Position numbers and translations under genes: made by a program. This document shows positions 15,694-24,199 of a stretch of 41,116 bases of DNA, one piece after another (the first letter of the stretch is position 1; every line of letters starts with the position of its first letter). Under the pieces are notes generated by a model. The model was given only the letters and a program-made list of their open reading frames with translations. It was not told where the DNA came from and did no database searches. This stretch comes from JBICIG01 sp043101605 (lineage in GTDB: Bacteria > Planctomycetota > Phycisphaerae > Phycisphaerales > UBA1924). The DNA is taken from positions 1 to 41,116 of the forward strand of contig JBICIG010000092.1 of the NCBI GenBank assembly GCA_043101605.1, read 5' to 3'.

Positions 15694-17310
15694 TCACGCG
15701 CCCGCGACCGCGTCGATCTCGTCGAGACTCGTGAAGCCCTCGGCCGCCAGTCGCCACCCGTACTGCGCCAGCGTCGTGAACAGCCCGGCGTCGATCACCC
15801 GGCGCATCGCGCCGATGCTCGGCTCGCCCAGGATGATGTCGCGCAGATCGTCGTTGACATCCAGCAACTCGAAGAGCGCCCGCCGACCGCGGAAACCCGT
15901 CCCCAGGCACCGCCCGCACCCGACGGGGTCGTAGACCTCGCTCCTGCCCCCGAGGTGCTTGCCCATGCGTGTCGCCTGCCCCGGGCTGACCGGGACCAGC
16001 CGCTTGCAGTGCTCACAGAGCGTCCGCACCAGCCGCTGGGCGAGCACGACATCCAGCGAGTTGGCGACGAGGTAGGGCTCGACCTTCAGGTCCAGCAGCC
16101 GGAAGATCGACGAGACCGAGTCCTTCGCGTGGACGGTCGAGAAGACCAGGTGCCCGGTGATCGCCGCCTGCATCGCGGTGCGGGCCGTCGGCTCGTCGCG
16201 GATCTCGCCGACGAGGATGATGTCCGGATCCTGCCGCAGCACCGACCGCAGCAGCTCGCTGAAGCCCTTGCCCTTGTCCTCGTCGACGGGCAGCTGCGTC
16301 ACGCCGTCGATCGTGTACTCCACCGGGTCCTCGATCGTCACGACATTCTTCGCGTCGCGGTCGATCTCCTTGAGCGCCGCGTACAGCGTGGTCGTCTTGC
16401 CCGAGCCCGTCGGCCCGCAGACCAGGAGCAGCCCCGAGTCCTTCCGCGTCACCAGCCGCAGCCGCTCGTGCATGTAGGGCAGCATGCCGAGCTCCTCGAT
16501 CGCGTGCGGCGCATCGCGGTTGTCGAGCACGCGCACGACCGCCTTCTGCCCCTGCACACTGGGCGTCAGGCTCACGCGGTATTCCACGCGCCGATCGGTG
16601 AACCGCGTCGAGAAGTGCCCGTCGAGCACCGCGTCGCGGGCCGCCTGCTTCATCATCGTCGCGCTCTTGACCAGCCCGATCACCAACTCGCCCACGCGGT
16701 TGGGAAGATCGGCGATCCAGACCATCTGCCCGTCGACGCGCATCCGCACCTGCACATGCTCGCCCTTGGGCTCGATGTGGATGTCCGTCGCACGCGATTT
16801 CGACGCAACCCGCAGCAACTGCTTGACCGCCCGGACGCCCTCGCCCGTCCCGCTCATCACCTCGCTGGTCTTCCCGTCGGCGTTGATGATCTCGAACTGC
16901 TCGGGCGGCGCGTTCCGGGGCGGGAGCTCGCGCAGGATCCGCTGTAGCTCGGCCGCCCACGGCGCCGAGTCCTCGCTCCCCTCCCGCGCCGCCATCCCCA
17001 CCGACCCCCCGACCGACCCCGCCGCCGCCTCGATCACAAATTCGCTCTTGCCGACCCGCAGCGTGTCTCCCTCGACCAGCGGCGAGAACCGCGTGTGCTC
17101 CCCGTTGACCCGCACCCCGTTGCGAGACTCCAGGTCCCGCACCACGAACCCGCCCTCCCGGCTCGGCTCGATGATGCAGTGAAACCGGCTCACCCGATCG
17201 TCCCGCAGCCGGATCCGGTTGTCCGGGTGCCGACCGATCGTGATCGGATCCGCGTCCAGCGGCACGGGGCGTCCACGCCCGTGCGCGGGGCGCAGCCGAA
17301 GCCCGGTCAT
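15694..17310 (-). CDS. FHA-domain GspE/PilB-family secretion ATPase
   Basis: 538 residues. The N-terminal FHA domain (about residues 10-95) has ITIGRHPDNRIRL, VSRFHCII and LESRNGVRVNG, the phosphothreonine-binding loops. The GspE-type ATPase follows: N2 segment ATDIHIEPKGEHVQVRMRVD, Walker A CGPTGSGKTTTLYAAL, VTIEDPVEYTIDGVTQ, Walker B DIILVGEIRDEPTARTAMQA, the HLVFSTVHAKDS histidine box, and a zinc knuckle pairing CEHC with CGRC. It powers assembly of type II secretion or type IV pili. The usual N1 domain is replaced by FHA, which suggests control by Ser/Thr kinases. The ATG at 17310 is used; a TACCAT -10 lies at 17338-17343. A secretin is encoded at 27698. Confidence 0.9.
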   Translation of the reverse strand: MTGLRLRPAHGRGRPVPLDADPITIGRHPDNRIRLRDDRVSRFHCIIEPSREGGFVVRDLESRNGVRVNGEHTRFSPLVEGDTLRVGKSEFVIEAAAGSVGGSVGMAAREGSEDSAPWAAELQRILRELPPRNAPPEQFEIINADGKTSEVMSGTGEGVRAVKQLLRVASKSRATDIHIEPKGEHVQVRMRVDGQMVWIADLPNRVGELVIGLVKSATMMKQAARDAVLDGHFSTRFTDRRVEYRVSLTPSVQGQKAVVRVLDNRDAPHAIEELGMLPYMHERLRLVTRKDSGLLLVCGPTGSGKTTTLYAALKEIDRDAKNVVTIEDPVEYTIDGVTQLPVDEDKGKGFSELLRSVLRQDPDIILVGEIRDEPTARTAMQAAITGHLVFSTVHAKDSVSSIFRLLDLKVEPYLVANSLDVVLAQRLVRTLCEHCKRLVPVSPGQATRMGKHLGGRSEVYDPVGCGRCLGTGFRGRRALFELLDVNDDLRDIILGEPSIGAMRRVIDAGLFTTLAQYGWRLAAEGFTSLDEIDAVAGA

Positions 17311-17337
17311 CGCGTTCTGGTCCCCTGCCACGCGAAC

Positions 17338-17343
17338 ATGGTA
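17338..17343 (-). promoter_or_regulatory. -10 hexamer for the FHA-GspE gene
   Basis: TACCAT on the minus strand, 27 nt before the ATG, leaving room for AGGGGA. It is divergent from serS. Confidence 0.35.
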
Positions 17344-17421
17344 CGGCCGGGGCCCGGCGGGGTTGCGAACCGCCCCTCCCCCACCCCCGGGCACGCCCCG
17401 AGCCCCCGCGCCCCGGGCGCT

Positions 17422-17427
17422 TACACT
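17422..17427 (+). promoter_or_regulatory. -10 hexamer for serS, near-leaderless
   Basis: TACACT, 8 nt before the serS ATG, with no ribosome binding site between. Confidence 0.4.
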
Positions 17428-17435
17428 CCTTGCCC

Positions 17436-18851
17436 ATGATCGATCCGAAGCAACTCCGCGAGAACCCCGACCGTTTCCGCCACGGCGCCGCCCTCAAGGG
17501 CGTTGATCTCGACTTCGACCGCCTGCTCGACCTCGAGGAACGCTCGCGGAGCCTCCGCACCCGCATCCAGGAGAAGCGGGCCGAGCAGGGACGCGTCGGC
17601 AAGGAAACCGGGCCGCTGCTCGGCAAGCTCTCGGCCCAGCTCAAGAAAGCCGACGGCGCCGACCGCGATCGCATGCAGGCCGAACTCGACGAGCTCAAGG
17701 CCCGACCCGCGGCGATCAAGGCCCAGGTCGAGGAACTCGAATCTCAGCTCGCGCAGATCGAGCCCGAGTACGAGTCGCTCCTGCTCCAGGTGCCCCTCCC
17801 CCCCGATCCCGATGTGCCCCAGGGCACCTCGAGCGCCGACAATGTCGAGATCCGCCGCTGGAACGCCCCGGGGTTCGACACCACCAGGTCCTTCAAGGAC
17901 AACCGCGGCTTCGAACCCCGCACCCACCTCGAACTCATCGACGCCCTCGGGCTCTGCGACTTCGAGCGCGGCGTCAAGCTCGGCGGGGCACGCCACTACC
18001 TCCTCACCGGGCTCGGCGCCCGCCTCCACCACGCCGTCCTCCGATACGCCCTCGACTTCATGGTCGAGAAGCACGGCTTTACGCCCATCACCGTCCCCGT
18101 CATCGTCCGCGAGGACATGATGGTCGGCACCGGCTTCTTCCCCGGCGGACGCGACCAGGCGTACCACATCGAGGAGACCCGCCGAGGCTCCGGGCACGAC
18201 CTCTTCCTCACCGGCACCGGCGAGGTCTCCCTCATGGGCATGCACCAGGGCGAGATCCTCGACGAGCAGACGCTCCCACGCACCTATGTCACCGTCAGCA
18301 CCTGCTTCCGCCGCGAAGCCGGAGCCGCGGGCAAGGACACCGCCGGGCTCTACCGCATCCACCAGTTCGACAAGGTCGAGCAGGTGGTCATCTGCGAAGC
18401 CGACGAGAAGACCAGCCGCGCGTGGCACGCCAAGATGATCGGGTTCGTCGAGGAGTTCCTGCAGAGCCTCGGACTCCCCTACCGCCTGCTCCAGTGCTGC
18501 ACGGGCGACCTGGGCGTCAAGAACGCCGACATGGTCGACATCGAGTGCTGGATGCCCGGGCGCGGCGGCACCGACGCCTCGGGCCGACCCGCCGGCGACT
18601 TCGGCGAGACCCACTCGGCCAGCCGCCTCTACGACTTCCAGTGCCGCCGGCTGAACATGCGCTACCGACCAGGAGGCGCCGAGGGGTCGGGCCCCACCAC
18701 CGTCTGCCACTCGCTCAACAACACCGTCGCCGCAAGCCCGCGCCTGCTCATCCCGATCCTCGAGATCCACCAGCAGGAAGACGGCAGCGTGCTGATCCCC
18801 GAGCCCCTCCGCCCCTACCTCGGCGGGCTCGAGCGGATCTCCCGCGCCTGA
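17436..18851 (+). CDS. serS: Serine--tRNA ligase
   Basis: Charges tRNA-Ser (and tRNA-Sec) with serine; class II synthetase. 471 residues, slightly longer than usual. The N-terminal antiparallel coiled-coil arm (about residues 25-115, LEERSRSLRTRIQEKRAEQG) is followed by the catalytic core: motif 1 region KHGFTPITVPVIVRE, GTGEVSLMGMHQG, motif 2 STCFRREAGAAGKDTAGLYR with HQFDKVEQV, and motif 3 near the C-terminus in NNTVAASPRLLIPILE. Motif 3 reads NNT rather than the common NGT/NGS, a mild deviation. The ATG at 17436 begins MIDPKQLRENPDRF. TACACT 8 nt upstream suggests a near-leaderless transcript. Confidence 0.95.
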   Translation: MIDPKQLRENPDRFRHGAALKGVDLDFDRLLDLEERSRSLRTRIQEKRAEQGRVGKETGPLLGKLSAQLKKADGADRDRMQAELDELKARPAAIKAQVEELESQLAQIEPEYESLLLQVPLPPDPDVPQGTSSADNVEIRRWNAPGFDTTRSFKDNRGFEPRTHLELIDALGLCDFERGVKLGGARHYLLTGLGARLHHAVLRYALDFMVEKHGFTPITVPVIVREDMMVGTGFFPGGRDQAYHIEETRRGSGHDLFLTGTGEVSLMGMHQGEILDEQTLPRTYVTVSTCFRREAGAAGKDTAGLYRIHQFDKVEQVVICEADEKTSRAWHAKMIGFVEEFLQSLGLPYRLLQCCTGDLGVKNADMVDIECWMPGRGGTDASGRPAGDFGETHSASRLYDFQCRRLNMRYRPGGAEGSGPTTVCHSLNNTVAASPRLLIPILEIHQQEDGSVLIPEPLRPYLGGLERISRA

Positions 18852-18877
18852 CCGCCCGATCCCCGAAGGAACTCCCC

Positions 18878-19858
18878 ATGCCCGCCGATCAGGAACACCC
18901 CGACACCCCGCAACGATCGACGCTCAAGGAGTCGATGTCGCGCCAGTCCGCCGAAGCGAAGAAGAGCTTCGCGCAGCGTTCGGGATTCAGCAGCTCGGAC
19001 TACGCGACGCTCCGCGGGATGGTCGACGAGGCGCAGCGCAAGCTCGCGTCGGCCGGCGTCCCCGCCGACCGCACGCCGCGCCTCGCCCGCCACCGCCGCC
19101 TGCTCAGCGACACCATCGCCCTGCTCGAAGACCCCGACGCCGAGGTCATCGCCCCCAGCGACGCCGAGGTCTACCTCACCGCCCTCGAGGTCGGGCAGCT
19201 CAACCACATCGTCAGCCAGCTCGCCACGCCCAAGGGGCACTGGCTCGGGGCTCTCGAGCGCATCGTCGGGCCCGGCGCGGGCGAGAAGTCCGCCGCCAAG
19301 CTCGACGAGCGTTTCATGCTCCAGTTCGTCGCCCTCTGTCGCAGCGCCGGCTTCCGCCTCGAGCCCATGGGCGCCCTCGCCGGACGCCCCGACGACCAGC
19401 CGAGCGAACCCAACGCCACCCTGGAGATCGATCACTGGCGCGTCGGCATTGCGGGGCGCACGCTCCACGCCGACGCCGACCTCGAGCCCGCGATGCAAGC
19501 CGTCAACACCCAGCTCCGCGCCGCGAAGATGCCCGGGCTCGCGGTCTTCGAGGTCACGAGCCTCATCTGGCCCGAACGCCGCGTCCTGCGCGTCGCGTCG
19601 GACTCGGTCGCCTCCAGCGAGCTCCAGCGCCGCGCCGACGCCTTCCTCGTCGAGCACACCGATCGCCTGGCGAGCCTCGCCGACCCGCAGCTCGTCTTCG
19701 GCGTCCTCGCCGTCGCGACCCTGCCCACCTTCAATGTCCCCACCCGCCACATCGCCTTCAGCACCAGCTTCCGCATCGCCGCCCTCTGCGACGACGACGA
19801 CCCGCGACTGGCCCGCCTCACCGCGTTCGCCAAACGCTTCCAGCGCGTCGGCGGCTAA
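18878..19858 (+). CDS. Hypothetical protein downstream of serS
   Basis: 326 residues, no signal peptide or membrane segment. The ATG at 18878 has GAAGGA 7 nt upstream and follows serS by 26 nt, so it is probably co-transcribed. The N-terminus is Ser/Thr/Lys-rich and helical. The middle (about residues 185-235) has alternating strands and helices: LEIDHWRVGIAGRTLHADAD, LEPAMQAVNTQLRAAKMPGL, AVFEVTSLIWPE. This recalls the Asp...xxK-type nuclease-like cores of several uncharacterised families, but key residues cannot be assigned and I would not name it a nuclease. The C-terminus ends FAKRFQRVGG, 18 nt from the convergent gene. Confidence 0.75.
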   Translation: MPADQEHPDTPQRSTLKESMSRQSAEAKKSFAQRSGFSSSDYATLRGMVDEAQRKLASAGVPADRTPRLARHRRLLSDTIALLEDPDAEVIAPSDAEVYLTALEVGQLNHIVSQLATPKGHWLGALERIVGPGAGEKSAAKLDERFMLQFVALCRSAGFRLEPMGALAGRPDDQPSEPNATLEIDHWRVGIAGRTLHADADLEPAMQAVNTQLRAAKMPGLAVFEVTSLIWPERRVLRVASDSVASSELQRRADAFLVEHTDRLASLADPQLVFGVLAVATLPTFNVPTRHIAFSTSFRIAALCDDDDPRLARLTAFAKRFQRVGG

Positions 19859-19876
19859 GCGCACCGTCTCCCCCGA

Positions 19877-21970
19877 TCACTCGATCGTCGCCGTCAGCCG
19901 CACCGCCCGCGCATCCCCCGCTTCCGTGCGCACGATCCACGCCGCCTCGCCCGGCAGGCACACGCCCGCGTCATCGAAGCAGTACGCCAGCGACAACTCC
20001 ACCAGCAGCCGATCCCCCGCCTCGAACGCGCCCGCCTCGAGCCCCACACGCACCGGCAGTTCGCCGCGCGCCTCGGACCGCTGCGCCACGACCCGCGCCG
20101 CGCCACCATCGACGCCCAGCCTCGTCACCCGCACCGACGACGGGAACTCCGCGTTGAGCTTCGCCCCCGTCGGCAACGCCGGATCCAACTCGATCGTCAC
20201 CGTGCCGTCCGCATCGACTGCCGCGACCGCTTCGATCGCATCCTCCGGCACGCCCGCCGGATCACCGAGCCCACTGATCGACAACTCGCGCCACTCCCCC
20301 GTCGCCTCGTCGATCATCACGATCCGGTGGTGGTTCGTGTCGGCGACGAAGACCCGTCCCCCCGCCGCATGAATCCCCGCCGGCTGATCGAGCATCAGGT
20401 CGCTCGGAACCGCGCTCCATCGCGCGCTCGTCTGCTCGCTCGGCTCGACGATCTTCAGCGCATCGTTGTACGAGTCCGCCACCAGCAGTCGACCGTCCCG
20501 CAGCAGCGTCACCCCGAGCGGGTGCTGCAGCCGCGCCACCGGAAACGCCCCGTCCACATCCCCGAACTCGAACAACCCGCTCCGCGTCATCGACTCGACG
20601 CGATACCCCACGATCGTGCGCACCGCATCCTGCTCCAGATCCGCCACGCGCACGCTTGAGGACTCCGCATCCGCGAAGTACGCCCGCGACCCGTCCGCCG
20701 AAAACGCGAGCCCCGAGGGCTGCGCCAGCGCCGCGTCCTCGAGCGACGCATCGAAACTGTTCTCCCGCCCCGACCCGGCGACCGCCCGCGCCACGCCGGA
20801 ACCGACCTCCACGCGCCATAACTGGTGCACGCCGGCCATCGCGACCAACAGCGAGCCCCCGGGCTCGAGCGCGACATCCCACGGCGAGTTGAGGCTCTGG
20901 TCGCGCCCCGCGCCGCCCCCGCCGCGATCGGGCGATGCCGAGCCGTTCCCGACGATCGTGCGCACCGACCAGTCGCGCCCGTCGATCGCTCGCACCGCAT
21001 GGTTCATCGTGTCGGCGACATACAGCGCGCGCACCGTCGCGTCCCACGCCATCCCGCGCGGCTCGTTGAACGAAGCCTCCCCGCCCGCCCCATCGACCAG
21101 CCCGCGCTCCCCGGACCCGACCCGCGCGATCAGCGCGGCGCGACCCTCGGCATCGGGCCAGGTCGCCACGAGCACGCGGTGATGAGCCGTGTCGGCGATG
21201 AACACCCGCCCCGGCTCGCCTCCGCTCGGTGCCACCGCGTGCACCTTGCCCGGGAACCACAACCCGCTGGCGGGCGCGATCATCGCGGCGTGATCGATCG
21301 TCGGTCGGCCCTCTGCGAGGTCCCCCCGCTGACGCCCGTGCGTCAGCCCGCGCTGGATGAACAGGTCGAGGATCAGCCCGCTGCCCTCGCCCTGGATGCC
21401 CCCGATCACCTTGCCGTCCGAGCCGATCAGGATGAAGGTCGGCCATGCGTCGACGCGGTACGCGTCCCAGATCGACTTGTCGGCGTCGATCACCACCGGG
21501 TGCGTGATCCCCGCCGACAGCACCGCGTTGCGGATGCTCGCGCGGTCGCCCTCGCCCGTGAACTTCGCCGAGTGCACGCCGATGAACACCACCGGCTCAT
21601 CCTTGTACTTCTCTTCGAGCGCGCGCAGCATCGGGATCGCGTTCTGGCAGTTGGCGCACCCGCTGGTCCAGAAATCCAGCAACACGACGCGCCCGCGCAG
21701 GTCGCCGTCGAATCGCAGCGGGCGGTCGGTGTTGAGCCAGCCGAGATTGGGCTCCAGCTCGTGGGCATCAAACCCGCGCGACCGCGCCATCGGCAAAGAC
21801 CGCGGCAGCAGCACCGACGCCACGCTCATCGCGATGAACGCCAAACCGATCAGCAGCAGAAACCCCAGCCGCCGACGGAACCGCCGACCCATCCCGCGCC
21901 GCACCGCTCGTGGCGCTCCGCCCGAACGCCCCGCCGCCGCGGGCCCGGGTACCTCGCGATCGGCGGGCAT
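19877..21970 (-). CDS. Membrane-anchored thioredoxin-fold / NHL-repeat protein (NHLRC2-like)
   Basis: 697 residues. A basic N-terminus precedes one membrane segment (FLLLIGLAFIAMSVASVLL, about residues 36-55), so the rest is probably periplasmic. Residues about 75-215 form a TlpA/thioredoxin-like domain with the redox pair C105-A-N-C108 in FWTSGCANCQNAIPML and VDAWPTFILIGSDGKVIGG. Residues about 240-560 form an NHL beta-propeller, with repeats such as VFIADTAHHRVLVA, LYVADTMNHAVRAI, LLVADSYNDALKIV and VFVADTNHHRIVMI. The C-terminal 120 residues are a beta domain. The order matches animal NHLRC2. The ATG at 21970 shares its A with the stop of the preceding rluD-like gene; a GTG at 21973 is also possible. 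Confidence 0.85.
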   Translation of the reverse strand: MPADREVPGPAAAGRSGGAPRAVRRGMGRRFRRRLGFLLLIGLAFIAMSVASVLLPRSLPMARSRGFDAHELEPNLGWLNTDRPLRFDGDLRGRVVLLDFWTSGCANCQNAIPMLRALEEKYKDEPVVFIGVHSAKFTGEGDRASIRNAVLSAGITHPVVIDADKSIWDAYRVDAWPTFILIGSDGKVIGGIQGEGSGLILDLFIQRGLTHGRQRGDLAEGRPTIDHAAMIAPASGLWFPGKVHAVAPSGGEPGRVFIADTAHHRVLVATWPDAEGRAALIARVGSGERGLVDGAGGEASFNEPRGMAWDATVRALYVADTMNHAVRAIDGRDWSVRTIVGNGSASPDRGGGGAGRDQSLNSPWDVALEPGGSLLVAMAGVHQLWRVEVGSGVARAVAGSGRENSFDASLEDAALAQPSGLAFSADGSRAYFADAESSSVRVADLEQDAVRTIVGYRVESMTRSGLFEFGDVDGAFPVARLQHPLGVTLLRDGRLLVADSYNDALKIVEPSEQTSARWSAVPSDLMLDQPAGIHAAGGRVFVADTNHHRIVMIDEATGEWRELSISGLGDPAGVPEDAIEAVAAVDADGTVTIELDPALPTGAKLNAEFPSSVRVTRLGVDGGAARVVAQRSEARGELPVRVGLEAGAFEAGDRLLVELSLAYCFDDAGVCLPGEAAWIVRTEAGDARAVRLTATIE

Positions 21971-23187
21971 CACCCCTCCCCCGCGGGCTCAGCCGCGATC
22001 CCCAGCCGACCGAGCGGCACCGTGCCCGGCACGAACACGCGGCTCACCTCGCCGGTGCGCAGATGCTCCAGCACCGCGCGCACATCGCCCGGCAGCGGAG
22101 CCGTGAACGCCAGCGGCTCGCGCGAGATCGGATGCTCGAACGCCAGCAGCGCCGCGTGCAGCGCCTGCCGGCTCAGCGTGACGCCCTCCCCGCCCGCGGC
22201 GAACGCACGCCCGCCGTACATGTCGTCCCCGACGATCGGGAAACCCGTGTGCGAGAGGTGGACGCGGATCTGGTGCGTGCGCCCGGTCTTGAGCTCGAGC
22301 TCGACCAGCGAGAAAGCCTGATCGCCGACGGGCCGGTCGTGCAGCCGGTACCGCTCGTGGACGCGCGCGATCGTCACGCTGGGCTTGCCCAGGTCGTCGT
22401 GACGCACGACCATTTTCTCGCGGTAACCCTTGGCCTTCGAAGGGTGCGGCCCGATCGGCGCTTCGATCACCATCGCCTCGGGCTCGAACGCACCCTGCAC
22501 CAGCGCCAGGTACCGCTTGTCGACCGTCCGCCTCTCGAACTGCTGCCCAAGCTTCCAGTGCGCCTCGTCGGTCTTGGCAAAGACGATGCACCCGGTCGTG
22601 TTGCGGTCGAGCCGGTGCACCACGCCCGGGCGGGCGAACTGCTCGCCGACCGAACTGAGCGTCCCGCCCGTCGACGACGCGTGCCGGAAGTGCCACGCCA
22701 GCGCGTTGATCATCGTGCCCGACAGCTCCGACCGGGCCGGGTGCACGATCAGGTCCGCCTGCTTGTTCAGCACGATCAGGTGCTCATCCTCGAAGAGAAC
22801 CTCCAGCGGGATCTCCTCGGGCGTCACCTCCGAACTCGGCGGCGGGGGGAGCTCGATCTCGATCGCATCTCCCACCCGCAGCTTCGTGGACGACCGCGCC
22901 ACCCGCCCGTTGACCGTCGCGCCCCCCTCATCGATAAGCCGCTGCACCTGCGTGCGGCTCATGAAGGTGATCCGCCCGGTCAGGTACTTGTCGAGCCGCG
23001 ACTGCAGATCGCGCTGCAGCACGAACCGAACAGCCAGCGGATCGTCCGAGCCCGAGTCCTCCCAGCGCGCGCGCAATGCTTCGGGGTCAACCTTCCCCCC
23101 GGGCAGCGTGATCTCGTCGGCGGCGATCGCCTCGCGGACGGACGCGTCGGAGGGCTGGTCGTCGGTCTTGCGAAAGGGCGAGCCCAC
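21970..23187 (-). CDS. RluA/RluD-family pseudouridine synthase
   Basis: Isomerises specific uridines in rRNA or tRNA to pseudouridine. 405 residues. An S4-like RNA-binding domain (about 60-110: RLDKYLTGRITFMSRTQVQR, GGATVNGRVARSS) precedes the catalytic domain, which contains EVLFEDEHLIVLNKQADLIV and the catalytic Asp in VVHRLDRNTTGCIVFAKT. The RTHQIRVHLSHTGFPIVGDD motif follows. An unusual N-terminal 45-residue extension and the longer C-terminus make exact RluD assignment uncertain. The start is GTG at 23187, 3 nt after the stop of the TPR-like gene, implying translational coupling. Confidence 0.9.
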   Translation of the reverse strand: MGSPFRKTDDQPSDASVREAIAADEITLPGGKVDPEALRARWEDSGSDDPLAVRFVLQRDLQSRLDKYLTGRITFMSRTQVQRLIDEGGATVNGRVARSSTKLRVGDAIEIELPPPPSSEVTPEEIPLEVLFEDEHLIVLNKQADLIVHPARSELSGTMINALAWHFRHASSTGGTLSSVGEQFARPGVVHRLDRNTTGCIVFAKTDEAHWKLGQQFERRTVDKRYLALVQGAFEPEAMVIEAPIGPHPSKAKGYREKMVVRHDDLGKPSVTIARVHERYRLHDRPVGDQAFSLVELELKTGRTHQIRVHLSHTGFPIVGDDMYGGRAFAAGGEGVTLSRQALHAALLAFEHPISREPLAFTAPLPGDVRAVLEHLRTGEVSRVFVPGTVPLGRLGIAAEPAGEG

Positions 23188-23190
23188 GGC

Positions 23191-24153
23191 TCAGACGCCC
23201 GGCGGCGGGTCGCCGGCGGGGTCCGTCGCGGGCGGATCGGTCGGCTCGCTCGAACCCGGCTCGTCGGCCCCGGGGTCCGCGGCGCCGGGCTCGGTCGAAC
23301 CGGGGTCGGTGTTCGCCGGGTCGACCGGGGCCGGGTCGACCGCGTCGCCGGTCGCCGATCCATCGCCTGGCTCATCGACCGGTTCCTCGACCGGCTGGGG
23401 AACCGCCGGCAGGTCCGCTCGCGCGTACAGCGTCGGCATCGTGCGCAGGGCCTCGAGCCCCTCGATCTTCGCGTTCGCGAGCGTCACCACCGGCGCGTAC
23501 TCGTGCTCGGCGGCGAACTCGGCGATCCGCTCGTACTGCGCGCGCGCCGAGTCGTACTCCTCACGCGACTCGGCGACCGCCGCCAGCCCGAACATCGCGC
23601 CCAGCGCGTGGATCGCGTAGTCGGCCCGGTCCTCCGAACGCTCGAGCACGATTCGGTACTGCTCCTCGGCCCGGCCCAGATAGTCCTCCACCGCCGCGTC
23701 ATCGAGCATCAGCGAATCGTCGAGCAGGTTGCCCTCGGCGTCAAAGTCCGTGTTCCGTGGATCGACCGCCAGCCCTGTCTGCGACTGGTAGACCCGCGTG
23801 TCAGTCCCGACCTCCAGGCGCGAATAGACCGCGCCCATGTACGCATCCGCGGCCTGCAGGCGCGCACGCAGATGGATCGCCCGCGTGTCGGAGTTGGCCT
23901 CGGCGAACGCGATGAGCGACTCGGGGGTGGGATCGCCGCCGGCGACGATCTGGTTGTACTCGTCGAAGACGCGATTGACCTTGTCGATCTTGCCCTGCTT
24001 GTAGTACCGCCACGCCGCGAACCCGCCGAGGATCACCGCCGTCACGATCAGCAGGCGCGGGCCCCAGACGCGAAGGAAATCGATGAAGTCGGTATTGAGC
24101 CGGGACTCCTCGAGCCCCGCGCCCTCGCGGATCTGTGTCTGGCGTTCGTCCAT
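23191..24153 (-). CDS. Membrane-anchored TPR-like protein with Pro/Asp-rich tail
   Basis: 320 residues. The ATG at 24153 has GAGGAA a few bases upstream. One membrane segment lies near residues 32-48 (PRLLIVTAVILGGFAAW) and is followed by basic YYKQGKID. Residues about 55-245 are helical repeats (LGRAEEQYRIVLERSEDRAD, ARAQYERIAEFAAEHE), as in YfgM-type TPR_21 proteins that anchor to the inner membrane and project helices into the periplasm. The last 60 residues are low-complexity, a repeated (D/E)PG motif such as DPGSTEPGAADPGADEP, presumably disordered. A scaffold role is inferred. It sits between the MnmE-like GTPase gene and the pseudouridine synthase gene. Confidence 0.8.
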   Translation of the reverse strand: MDERQTQIREGAGLEESRLNTDFIDFLRVWGPRLLIVTAVILGGFAAWRYYKQGKIDKVNRVFDEYNQIVAGGDPTPESLIAFAEANSDTRAIHLRARLQAADAYMGAVYSRLEVGTDTRVYQSQTGLAVDPRNTDFDAEGNLLDDSLMLDDAAVEDYLGRAEEQYRIVLERSEDRADYAIHALGAMFGLAAVAESREEYDSARAQYERIAEFAAEHEYAPVVTLANAKIEGLEALRTMPTLYARADLPAVPQPVEEPVDEPGDGSATGDAVDPAPVDPANTDPGSTEPGAADPGADEPGSSEPTDPPATDPAGDPPPGV

Positions 24154-24199
24154 CGTGTTCCTCGCAGCGCAAGCCCGGCCCGGCCGGAGCGGACAGACT

